Assembly: GCA_964550895.1 (NCBI GenBank)
Contig: CAZKAP010000012.1
Coordinates: 4,149 to 68,148, forward strand
Source of the DNA: CAZKAP01 sp964550895
Lineage (GTDB): Bacteria; Bacteroidota; Bacteroidia; Flavobacteriales; Flavobacteriaceae
Direction of reading: 5' to 3'
DNA length: 64,000 nucleotides
Shown: positions 8,855 through 16,417 of the stretch, piece by piece
Layout of the letters: every line of letters starts with the position of its first letter
Numbering within the stretch: the stretch's first letter is position 1
Notes under the pieces: model-generated
The model's input: the letters and a program-made list of their open reading frames with translations, nothing else
Databases searched by the model: none
Told to the model about the DNA's origin: nothing
Position numbers and translations under genes: made by a program

Positions 8855-11164
8855 TCATTCGATCCGAAAGGTTCGGTGGACGATAATGGCATCGTTGAGC
8901 ACAAACGGCATGGGAATGGTCCGTTTGGGCCTCCCGGCCACGCTGAACCGGGGATGGGACAATAAATCGTTGGATGCCTCGTAGATCTCGAGTTCGATGG
9001 CCTGGCCATTGTCGGGAACCACAAGGTCGACTTCGGAGGAAGCGTTATCGCTCACGAAGTGGGTAAAGAGTTTGGCACTGCCTTCCTTACCGATACGGGA
9101 CTTCAGGAAATCGGAGTCCAGTTCCGTCCCATTGACGCTTGCCTGTCGAATTTCATTACCGGAGGCATACACATCGACCCTGTGGATCGGCCGGGAGGAT
9201 CGGATATCCAGGCGGATTTGACGCGACCCACGGATCAGGGTGTCCCTGAGGATTTCGACTGTAGGCCCGGGTATATCCTTAACGGGTGCCGCTGCCGTCC
9301 TCCGGAACCGGGTCTGGTATTTGCTACTCAGGACGTTGTCACCGGAGGCCTCCGGCTGCTTTTTTCTTTCGGGAAAATACAGGCTGTTCCAATCGTCCAG
9401 TACCTTATCGTAGGTCGCCCAACGAGCCGTATTCGCATCCATATCCTTCAGGTAAACCAGGCTGGTGGGTTTGGGGCGCCTATCGTTGAATCCCGATTGG
9501 AAATGGGCCTTGAACAGGAACAGGAATCCAACCAGAAGGCTGAGAGTTCCGAGTCGGGTCATCATACGCAGGGAGTGCCAGAACGGCAGGGTGGCGAAGA
9601 ATGCCAGCGTTAAGAGCAAGGTGGTAGTGGCCAGCATTTTAAGTCCAAGGGCGACCGGGAACATATAGATCGATGGTACCAGGATGAATATAGCCGGCAG
9701 GGTCAGTACGAGTTTATAGGGAAGGCTGCTCCCTTTCTCGTCCTTATCCCATATGGCCATCAGGAACCCGGCGAGCAGGGCCAAAAGTGGGATGGCGAAA
9801 TAATTGGCTCCCGGAAGTCTGGCGCTTAAAACCCCGACCAGCACCAGCCAGAGGAGTATGGGGGCAACCAGTAAGTTAGCGCTCTTCAGGCTGTAAAAGC
9901 GGTTGTACACCAGGAAACAGGTAGCCAGGGAGAAGGCAATGAAGGTGTAAATATAGGTATGGCCGTTGTAGGTAAAGCCGTGGAGCATATCCTCGTATCC
10001 CGGATACAGGCTATTGAGCGCGCCCCAGGCGAAGATTCCCAGTGCGCCGTTGATCAGCAGGGTGCCGAACAGGGGTAGGAAGCCCTTAATAATCTCTTTG
10101 TAATCAAATTTACTACGAACGATACCGACGATCACCAGACCGATAAACAGGAACAGGGCGAGGAAAAACAGGGGCCAGATCAGATCGAACGAATAACTCA
10201 CCAGCCCGTAATACGGCATATTGTAATAGGCCTGATCATTCAGGCTCTTCATGTCGGTCAGGTCGGCCTGGGCGAAATGCCTGAGCAGGGGTGCGAGGTA
10301 ACTCCCCTGATGGGCGAGAGTCCTACCGTCCAGGTTCTCGGCGGTATCCAATGAGGTGTGGTAGTGGTAGTGATCGTCGACGAAGGCAAAGTTGAAGCCC
10401 TCTATGTCCCGGTCCTCGCGGAAAACGGTGAGGTCCGTGTCGTTAGGTAGGAGCTTGTAGATGCTGTAGGCCAGCGAATTGGCCACGGGGAATCGGACCC
10501 CGGCCTTCTTGAACTCCTCGATCATGCGCTGATTCCCCCGGTTGGTTTCCAGTAGCATGAAGCTGGGCCCTCCACTGCCCCGGGCCTCGAAATTGAGGAT
10601 CAGGCCTATGTTATCCGTCCACGGATGCCGGTTGGCGAAGAGATCGGCTCCATTGAGTCCGAGTTCCTCGGCATCGGAAAACAGGATGATGATATCATTG
10701 ACGGGTTGCACGCCTTCGTTCAGGTACGACCGAACCCCTTCGAGTATGGTAGCCACACCGCTTCCGGCATCACTGGCACCATAGGAGGAATGCGGACTGC
10801 TGTCGTAATGGGAAAGCAGGAGCAGGTCTTTGCCTCCCTCCCCGGTTCCCTCGATACGTGCGAATATATTGACTGCCCGGCTCACATTGGCCCAGTCACC
10901 GGAGGTGTAGCCCGACTGCTGTTGAACACTGAGTCCCAGCTTTTCGAGTTCACCGATCAGATACTTCCGGACCTCAGCGTGTGCCGGGAATCCAACGGCA
11001 TGAGGTTTGCGTGAGATTTGCTCTACATGCGAACGGGCGCGGTCCAGGTCGAAATGCGCCGGGTCCATGGCCAGCATCCCGCTCTCCCTCGGGGTAAGAC
11101 TCTCGAAACTCCAGTAAACGGCAAAGGCAATAAGCAGGAGCAGGGTGGGGCGGGTGAATTTCAT
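8855..11164 (-). CDS. M28 family metallopeptidase with multi-span membrane domain
   Basis: A 769-residue protein beginning at the ATG at 11164, with an N-terminal membrane anchor. Residues ~40-330 are an M28 aminopeptidase domain with zinc-site residues His119 ('LLSHYDSS'), Asp132 ('GASDAGSG'), catalytic Glu166 and ligand Glu167 ('FSDAEELGLNG'), and the late His in 'DDHYHYHTSLDT'. Residues ~365-600 contain about eight hydrophobic spans, then a soluble C-terminal domain. The plan resembles the vacuolar/ER Fxna-Pff1 peptidases, which also fuse M28 to a membrane domain, with the catalytic part expected outside the cytoplasm. An ORF extending 5' to 11398 is rejected because it precedes the hydrophobic anchor. 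Confidence 0.9.
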   Translation of the reverse strand: MKFTRPTLLLLIAFAVYWSFESLTPRESGMLAMDPAHFDLDRARSHVEQISRKPHAVGFPAHAEVRKYLIGELEKLGLSVQQQSGYTSGDWANVSRAVNIFARIEGTGEGGKDLLLLSHYDSSPHSSYGASDAGSGVATILEGVRSYLNEGVQPVNDIIILFSDAEELGLNGADLFANRHPWTDNIGLILNFEARGSGGPSFMLLETNRGNQRMIEEFKKAGVRFPVANSLAYSIYKLLPNDTDLTVFREDRDIEGFNFAFVDDHYHYHTSLDTAENLDGRTLAHQGSYLAPLLRHFAQADLTDMKSLNDQAYYNMPYYGLVSYSFDLIWPLFFLALFLFIGLVIVGIVRSKFDYKEIIKGFLPLFGTLLINGALGIFAWGALNSLYPGYEDMLHGFTYNGHTYIYTFIAFSLATCFLVYNRFYSLKSANLLVAPILLWLVLVGVLSARLPGANYFAIPLLALLAGFLMAIWDKDEKGSSLPYKLVLTLPAIFILVPSIYMFPVALGLKMLATTTLLLTLAFFATLPFWHSLRMMTRLGTLSLLVGFLFLFKAHFQSGFNDRRPKPTSLVYLKDMDANTARWATYDKVLDDWNSLYFPERKKQPEASGDNVLSSKYQTRFRRTAAAPVKDIPGPTVEILRDTLIRGSRQIRLDIRSSRPIHRVDVYASGNEIRQASVNGTELDSDFLKSRIGKEGSAKLFTHFVSDNASSEVDLVVPDNGQAIELEIYEASNDLLSHPRFSVAGRPKRTIPMPFVLNDAIIVHRTFRIE

Positions 11165-11242
11165 GACGGCCGGTTTGTCATCTAAGTTAAATATTTCGCT
11201 ATAATTCACTATATTAAGTCCATAGCAAAATCCACAAGCACG

Positions 11243-11713
11243 ATGGGCATAAAGAGTTTTCAGGGAGCACGGGCGAAGCCCGATGCTAAGAAGGGCAATG
11301 ACGAACGTATCCTGGTAAGTGATTACATGACGAAGAAGCTCATAACCTTCCATCCCGACCAGTCTATACTGGAAGTCATGGAGGCGTTCGCCAGCCATAA
11401 CATTTCAGGGGGACCGGTCCTAAACGATCAGGGGGTTCTCGTGGGCATCATATCCGAAGCGGACTGTATGAAGCAGATATCGGAGAGCCGGTACTTCAAC
11501 CAGCCCATACTGGATAAGAGCGTATCGAAGTTCATGACCACCGAGGTTCAGACCATACCTCACGACATGAGCTTATTCGACGCCGCCGACACCTTCGCCA
11601 AATTCAACCGACGGCGTCTGCCTGTGATGAAAGATGGGAAGCTGGTGGGCCAGATCAGCCGAAAGGATATCGTGATAGCGGCGTTAAAGCTGAGCGGTCA
11701 TTCCTGGAAGTAG
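11243..11713 (+). CDS. CBS-domain pair protein
   Basis: A 156-residue cytoplasmic protein built almost entirely of two CBS repeats: residues ~27-85 ('VSDYMTKKLITFHPDQSILEVM', 'GGPVLNDQGVLVGIISEADCM') and ~95-150 ('VSKFMTTEVQTIPHDMSLFDAA', 'RRLPVMKDGKLVGQISRKDI'). Such pairs bind adenosine nucleotides such as AMP or ATP and regulate partner proteins. There is no attached catalytic domain, so the target is unknown. The final 30 bases overlap the 3' end of the opposite-strand zinc-ribbon gene. Confidence 0.88.
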   Translation: MGIKSFQGARAKPDAKKGNDERILVSDYMTKKLITFHPDQSILEVMEAFASHNISGGPVLNDQGVLVGIISEADCMKQISESRYFNQPILDKSVSKFMTTEVQTIPHDMSLFDAADTFAKFNRRRLPVMKDGKLVGQISRKDIVIAALKLSGHSWK

Positions 11714-12055
11714 ATCTTCCTCCCTGCAGATTCGGATCCGATCCCGGCTGAGTAGCCGAAAGCCCATGTTGTAGACCCAGAACAGCCTCCTGTTGCCAGG
11801 CACCCTCCCCGTTACCCGATGGAAGGAGAAGCCCCGCCGTGTGAAGGCAGGAAGGGCTATGGGTTCGCTGCCGTAGGCCTCGTACAGTTCTACCAGTACC
11901 CTGTGATTGTGGCGGAGTTCCTGCTCGGTGGATCGCATAACCTTCCGAAGCGGAGCCTTGCGGGTGTTGTGATAAGTGGAGCGGCATTGATCCGAACAAA
12001 AGCGTTTATCCGTCCTGCCTTTGATTTCCTCCCGGCAAACTGCGCAAACTCTCAT
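11684..12055 (-). CDS. Zinc-ribbon orphan protein
   Basis: A 123-residue protein from the ATG at 12055. It opens with a four-cysteine zinc ribbon (residues ~4-24: CAVC then CSDQC, read as CxxC...CxxxC), of the DUF2116-like 'rubrerythrin/Zn-ribbon' style. A basic helix follows ('KVMRSTEQELRHNHRVLVELYEAYG'). The C-terminal half has 'LPAFTRRGFSF' and 'WVYNMGFRLLSRDRIRICRE', which could be a small nucleic-acid-interacting fold. I know similar proteins as hypothetical in Flavobacteria but not their role. An ORF running to 12313 overlaps the ssb start and is rejected. Its 3' end overlaps the CBS gene by 30 bases tail to tail. Confidence 0.72.
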   Translation of the reverse strand: MRVCAVCREEIKGRTDKRFCSDQCRSTYHNTRKAPLRKVMRSTEQELRHNHRVLVELYEAYGSEPIALPAFTRRGFSFHRVTGRVPGNRRLFWVYNMGFRLLSRDRIRICREEDLLPGMTAQL

Positions 12056-12258
12056 TTTTGGTGCCAAATTAAATTCCTGCCCTGAAGGCTCCCTGCGTAG
12101 CGGCATTCCTCCGGTCACTAAGGTGCTATGGCCCAATAGGGGATATCGGCCGTAAGTCCTATACAGGCCAAACCCGATCCACGGTCTGAGCAATGGCTTG
12201 TAGACGTTTACTTTCGGATACTTCCGTTTATCAGACGACTGTACCCATGAACTGGTAC

Positions 12259-12266
12259 TAGGTTTG
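12259..12266 (+). promoter_or_regulatory. -7 element of ssb
   Basis: TAGGTTTG matches TAnnTTTG exactly and lies 27 bases before the ssb ATG at 12294. No clear TTG at the -33 distance. Confidence 0.35.
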
Positions 12267-12293
12267 CATGGTCGAATACAAAATAAACCGAGC

Positions 12294-12653
12294 ATGAATG
12301 CATTAAAAAACAAGGTTCAACTCATTGGTTACCTGGGGAGTGACCCGGAGATTCGCAGTTTCGAGAAGGGCAGGAGGATGGCGCGCTTTCCCGTCGCTAC
12401 CCACGACAGTTACCTGAATGCCGACGGGGAGCGTGTGAATGAAACGGAATGGCATCAGGTGATCTGCTGGGGAAAACTGGCCGAAATTGCCGAGCGCTTC
12501 CTCTCCCGGGGAAAGGAGGTTATGGTAGAGGGTAAGCTCGTTACCCGGGTGTACGAGAACGAAAAGGGAGAGCGTAAATACTATACCGAGATCAAGTGCA
12601 ATGAACTGCTGATCCTGACCCGTGAAGCCAAACCGGCGGAAGAAATGGATTAG
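12294..12653 (+). CDS. ssb: Single-stranded DNA-binding protein, short form
   Basis: A 119-residue OB-fold SSB starting at the ATG at 12294 ('MNALKNKVQLIGYLGSDPE'). Core motifs are 'FPVATHDSY', 'ETEWHQVICWGKLAEIAERFL', 'KGKEVMVEGKL'-like 'RGKEVMVEGKLVTR' and 'KYYTEIKCNELLIL'. It lacks a long Gly/Pro-rich tail. It also lacks the acidic 'DDDIPF'-type tip that docks partner proteins in replication SSBs; the last residues are AKPAEEMD. It therefore looks like the short secondary SSB common in Flavobacteria rather than the replication paralogue. The last four bases overlap the convergent deacetylase gene. Confidence 0.9.
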   Translation: MNALKNKVQLIGYLGSDPEIRSFEKGRRMARFPVATHDSYLNADGERVNETEWHQVICWGKLAEIAERFLSRGKEVMVEGKLVTRVYENEKGERKYYTEIKCNELLILTREAKPAEEMD

Positions 12654-13552
12654 AAGAAGACTTCCTGGGCGAGGCGAAAAGTGTTGGAATGCGCCTCCAC
12701 GATAACGCGGATGTCAGGCGAGTAGCCGCCTCCCATGCTGCACTGAACCGGGATCCCATGTCGTTTGCAGGTCTCCAGTACGAAACGGTCCCGTTCCTTG
12801 CAGCCCTGCTCGCTGAGTCCGAGGGTGCCGAGCTTGTCGGTCGCGACCACATCGACCCCGGAGAGATAGAATATGAAGTCGGGCTCATGCAGGTCGATCA
12901 GGCGCGGTAACTCGTGGTAGAGTATCTTCAGATAAGTGGCATCGTCCGTACCTTTCTCCAGAGCGATGTCCAGATCGGATCGTTCCTTGCGGAAGGGATA
13001 GTTGGCCTTCCCGTGCATGGAAAACGTGAATACTTCGGGCCTGTTCGAAAAGATTTCCGCTGTACCATTACCCTGGTGGACATCGAGATCGACGATCAGA
13101 ATGTTCCGGGCTTTACCCGTATCCAGAAGATACTGGGCTCCTATGGCTTGGTCATTGAGCAGGCAGAACGCCTCCCCCCGATCGGTATACGCGTGATGGG
13201 TTCCTCCGGCGATGTTCATGGAGATTCCGAACTCGAGAGCAAATTCAACCCCCTGAATGGTACCATCTGCAATGATCTGCTCCCGATCGACCAGCTCCTG
13301 GCTTAAGGGAAAACCGATGCGACGGACCTCGCTTCGGTCCAGGGAGAGGTCGAATAGACGCCCGACATAAGAGGGTTGGTGGATACGGGTAATACACTCT
13401 TTGGGGGGAAAACCGGGTCTGAAGAAGTTCATTTCCGTGCAGGTGCCTTCGTGAATCAATTGCTCGGGAAGCAGTTCGTATTTGATCATAGGAAACCTGT
13501 GCCCCTCAGGTAATGGGTGCCTGTATATGGGATGGAATGCGATCTTCAGCAC
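12650..13552 (-). CDS. Histone deacetylase-family (AcuC-like) deacetylase
   Basis: A 300-residue zinc hydrolase of the HDAC/AcuC/AphA superfamily, which removes acyl groups from lysines or small amines. Conserved blocks are 'NIAGGTHHA' (general-base pair His119/His120), 'DLDVHQGNG' (zinc ligands Asp157 and His159), 'LSGVD' (zinc ligand Asp234) and the transition-state tyrosine block 'SMGGGYSPDI'. The second histidine of the usual DxDxHHGNG is Gln here. The active site is otherwise complete. It has no signal peptide, so it is cytoplasmic. It is downstream of ferritin on the same strand with a 64-base gap. Confidence 0.9.
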   Translation of the reverse strand: MLKIAFHPIYRHPLPEGHRFPMIKYELLPEQLIHEGTCTEMNFFRPGFPPKECITRIHQPSYVGRLFDLSLDRSEVRRIGFPLSQELVDREQIIADGTIQGVEFALEFGISMNIAGGTHHAYTDRGEAFCLLNDQAIGAQYLLDTGKARNILIVDLDVHQGNGTAEIFSNRPEVFTFSMHGKANYPFRKERSDLDIALEKGTDDATYLKILYHELPRLIDLHEPDFIFYLSGVDVVATDKLGTLGLSEQGCKERDRFVLETCKRHGIPVQCSMGGGYSPDIRVIVEAHSNTFRLAQEVFF

Positions 13553-13616
13553 GAATTCGAAGGGGCCCGCCCGGTGAGAACGAGTCTGGGATTTGAGCCG
13601 GTGAACCGTTCAGGTT

Positions 13617-14138
13617 TCACGCCTGAGGGGAACCCGAGGCGGCACTGGCCACGCTGATTTTCTGAATGTCCCGGTCCAGTAGGTACAGGCCTCCCTTGTC
13701 GTTGCCGATCAGATTGATCTTGTCGAGTATGCTTCGGGCCAGGGCTTCTTCCTCGATCTGTTCGGCTACATACCACTGAAGAAAGTTATGAGTGGCATAA
13801 TCCTTTTCCTCCAGGCTCACCCGAACCAGTTCGTTGATGCTCGCCGACACCTTGATCTCGTGATCGTAGAGCATTTGGATCATTTCCTGTAGGGTACCGA
13901 ATTCCGTTTTGGGTTCCGCCAGGTCGGATATGATGGCATGTCCGCCCCTTTCGTTAACGTATTTGATCAGCTTAAGCATGTGCATGCGCTCTTCGTCCGA
14001 GTGGTCGTACATAAACCCGGCCACGCCTTCCATGCCCTGCACTTCGGCCCAGGACGCCATGGAAAGATACACCTGAGAGGATTCGGCCTCTACCCTGATC
14101 TGCCGATTCAGGGCCTGTTCCATATTCTTGGATAACAT
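13617..14138 (-). CDS. Ferritin (FtnA type)
   Basis: A 173-residue bacterial non-haem ferritin that oxidises Fe2+ and stores iron in a 24-mer shell. The ferroxidase centre residues are visible: Glu17 of 'RVEAESSQVYLSMASWAE', then 'HSDEERMHMLKL' with Glu50/His53, and 'VAEQIEEEALA' with the second-half glutamate/glutamine. The length is standard. It stands alone with a plausible -7-like TAATTTAG (complement of 14154-14161) upstream. No Fur-box-like palindrome is obvious to me. Confidence 0.94.
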   Translation of the reverse strand: MLSKNMEQALNRQIRVEAESSQVYLSMASWAEVQGMEGVAGFMYDHSDEERMHMLKLIKYVNERGGHAIISDLAEPKTEFGTLQEMIQMLYDHEIKVSASINELVRVSLEEKDYATHNFLQWYVAEQIEEEALARSILDKINLIGNDKGGLYLLDRDIQKISVASAASGSPQA

Positions 14139-14181
14139 AACTCCCGTTTTTTGCTAAATTACGACCATTCGATGGGTAATG

Positions 14182-16308
14182 TCAACTTATCCCGGCCCCA
14201 TTATCGACTCCGGCCTCCTCCGGCGACACAAATACCAGTTTACCATCGGATCCCTCGGTCATCAGTATCATACCCTCGCTCAGGACTCCCCTCAGTTTGC
14301 GGGGTTCCAGATTCAGGAGTACGGTAACTCTTTTTCCCATCACCTCTTCGGGGCTGAAGTCCCGGGCAATGCCCGAGACTATTGATCGAATGCCTATGCC
14401 CGTATCCACTTGAAGGTGCAGCAGCTTGTCCGCCTTGGGCACCTTCTCGGCGGCGATAACCGTGCCGACCCTCATGTCGAGTTTCAGGAAGTCCTCGAAT
14501 GCGATGGTATCCTTCTGAGGCGGAAGGTCAGAATCCTCATCGGCCGGCTCCGGGTTTCTGGCCCCGTTGAGCCGGAGCAGCTGGGCTTCGATTTCCGAGT
14601 CTTCTATTTTTCGAAAAAGCAGGGCATTTTCATTGATGGTATGCCCGTGGGGCAGCAGGGCTTCCGGTTCTGCTATACTGCTCCATTCCAAAGGGATATA
14701 CGGGTCGGTATGTTTACCGTAAATATAGGGTCCGGCCCCGAGTATGCCGCTGAGCTTTTGAGAGGTAAAGGGCAGAAAGGGCTCTGACAACACGGCGAGC
14801 CCCGCGGCGATCTGCAGCGCCACAAACAGTACGGTACGGGTGCGTTCCGGGTCCGTCTTCATGGTTTTCCAGGGTTCTTCGTCTGCGAGGTATTTATTAC
14901 CCAGACGCGCAAGGTTCATCAGGGTTTGACACCCTTCCCTGAAGCGGTAACGGTCCAGGGAGTCTTCGAGCCTGGCTGGGAAGGCCCTGAGTTCTTCCAG
15001 CGTTTGGAGGTCGGTTGGGCCGAGTGTTCCGGGTTCGGGAACCCTTCCGTCGTAATACTTGTGGGTAAGTACGGTAACCCGATTGACGAAATTCCCGAGT
15101 ATGGCCACGAGTTCGTTGTTGTTTCGGGCCTGGAAATCCGACCAGGAAAAATCGTTGTCTTTGGTTTCCGGTGCGTTCACTGTCAGGGCGTACCTCAGGC
15201 TGTCCTGCAACCCGGGGAAATCCTCCAGGTACTCGTGCAGCCAGACGGCCCAGTTCCGGGAGGTGGAAAGTTTCTTGCCCTCCAGATTCAGGAATTCGTT
15301 GGCAGGAACCTGAACGGGCAATATGTATTCTCCGTGAGCCTTGAGCATGATGGGAAAGATGATGCAGTGAAAGACGATATTGTCCTTCCCGATGAAGTGC
15401 ACCAGCTGGGTATCTGCGTCCTTCCAGTACAATTCCCAGTCCTTGCCATTCTTTTCGGCCCATTCCCGGGTGGATGAAATGTATCCTATGGGAGCGTCGA
15501 ACCAAACGTACAGGACTTTGCCATCAGCCGAATCCAGCGGGACCGGGATGCCCCAGTCCAGGTCGCGTGTGATGGCCCTGGGCTTGAGTCCCTGCTCGAT
15601 CCACGATTTGCATTGCCCGTACACGTTGGGCTTCCAATCTTCCCTGTGCCCCGTGAGTATCCATTCCCGTAGGAAATCCTCGTACTGGTCCAGTGGAAGG
15701 TACCAGTGCCGTGTCTCCTTAAGCACAGGCTTTTCTCCGGAGAGGTTGGATACCGGATCGATCAGGTCGGTGGCACTGAGGGAGGACCCGCAGTTTTCGC
15801 ATTGGTCTCCGTAGGCCTCCGGGTTCTTGCAATTCGGGCAGGTCCCCTTTACGTAGCGGTCCGCCAGGAACTGCCCCGCACCGGGATCGTACAGCTGTTC
15901 GCTGGTCTGTTCCTCGAAGATGCCTTTTTCGTAGAGCTTCAGGAAGAATTCACGAGCCGTTTCCCGATGGATCTCCGCCGAAGTTCTTGAATAGTTATCG
16001 AATGAGATTCCGAATTGCTCGAAGGAGTCCTTCATCATCTGATGGTAGGTATCGATAATTTCTTTCGGACTGACTCCGTCCTTCTTGGCCCTCATGGGTA
16101 TGGCTACTCCGTGTTCATCGCTGCCGCAAATGAAGGCGACATCCGAACCCCGGATTCTCTGATAGCGGGCAAATATATCCGCGGGTATGTAGGCGCCTGC
16201 CAGGTGCCCGATATGCAGGGGCCCGTTCGCATAGGGCAGGGCCGCCGTGATCGTGAATCGCCTTTTCTCCACTTCTCTGTGTTTCGGAATCTCTGCCAAA
16301 ATTACCAA
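14182..16308 (-). CDS. metG: Methionyl-tRNA synthetase with C-terminal tRNA-binding domain
   Basis: Class I synthetase of 708 residues that charges tRNA-Met. The signature 'GPLHIGHLAG' is near the start and 'EGKKLSTSRNW' is the KMSKS-equivalent loop. A zinc knuckle is present, with CxxC pairs in 'CPNCKNPEAYGDQCENCG'. A C-terminal EMAP/Trbp111-type OB-fold ('FLKLDMRVGTVIAAEKVPKADKLL') occupies the last ~110 residues. The start is uncertain: the frame opens with TTG at 16308, and a GTG at 16272 is another candidate. No ATG lies upstream of the conserved 'RFTITAALPYANG' in frame. It follows the DUF1800/DUF1501 pair on the same strand after a 109-base gap with a hairpin. Confidence 0.96.
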   Translation of the reverse strand: MVILAEIPKHREVEKRRFTITAALPYANGPLHIGHLAGAYIPADIFARYQRIRGSDVAFICGSDEHGVAIPMRAKKDGVSPKEIIDTYHQMMKDSFEQFGISFDNYSRTSAEIHRETAREFFLKLYEKGIFEEQTSEQLYDPGAGQFLADRYVKGTCPNCKNPEAYGDQCENCGSSLSATDLIDPVSNLSGEKPVLKETRHWYLPLDQYEDFLREWILTGHREDWKPNVYGQCKSWIEQGLKPRAITRDLDWGIPVPLDSADGKVLYVWFDAPIGYISSTREWAEKNGKDWELYWKDADTQLVHFIGKDNIVFHCIIFPIMLKAHGEYILPVQVPANEFLNLEGKKLSTSRNWAVWLHEYLEDFPGLQDSLRYALTVNAPETKDNDFSWSDFQARNNNELVAILGNFVNRVTVLTHKYYDGRVPEPGTLGPTDLQTLEELRAFPARLEDSLDRYRFREGCQTLMNLARLGNKYLADEEPWKTMKTDPERTRTVLFVALQIAAGLAVLSEPFLPFTSQKLSGILGAGPYIYGKHTDPYIPLEWSSIAEPEALLPHGHTINENALLFRKIEDSEIEAQLLRLNGARNPEPADEDSDLPPQKDTIAFEDFLKLDMRVGTVIAAEKVPKADKLLHLQVDTGIGIRSIVSGIARDFSPEEVMGKRVTVLLNLEPRKLRGVLSEGMILMTEGSDGKLVFVSPEEAGVDNGAGIS

Positions 16309-16340
16309 TAAATGAGAAGGAGCATGACGGATAAAAGCAA

Positions 16341-16389
16341 ACTCCCGTCACAGCTAACTTGGGGCAAAGGATAGACTGCATACGGGAGT
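16341..16389 (-). terminator. Inverted repeat between the DUF1501 gene and metG
   Basis: ACTCCCGT at 16341-16348 and ACGGGAGT at 16382-16389 form a perfect 8-bp stem around a 33-base loop. On the minus strand (direction of both neighbours) the stem is followed by TTGCTTTTAT, a modest U-rich tail. It fits an intrinsic terminator after the DUF1501 gene, although the loop is long. It could instead be a metG leader structure. Confidence 0.4.
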
Positions 16390-16417
16390 GCCTGCGACTA
16401 ATCGCTTCAAAAAAGGG

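Noticed and set aside
13553..13616. GC-rich spacer between ferritin and the deacetylase gene, with a T-arm-like stretch
   Set aside because: Considered as a tRNA remnant or repeat, but no cloverleaf can be formed and no second copy was found.
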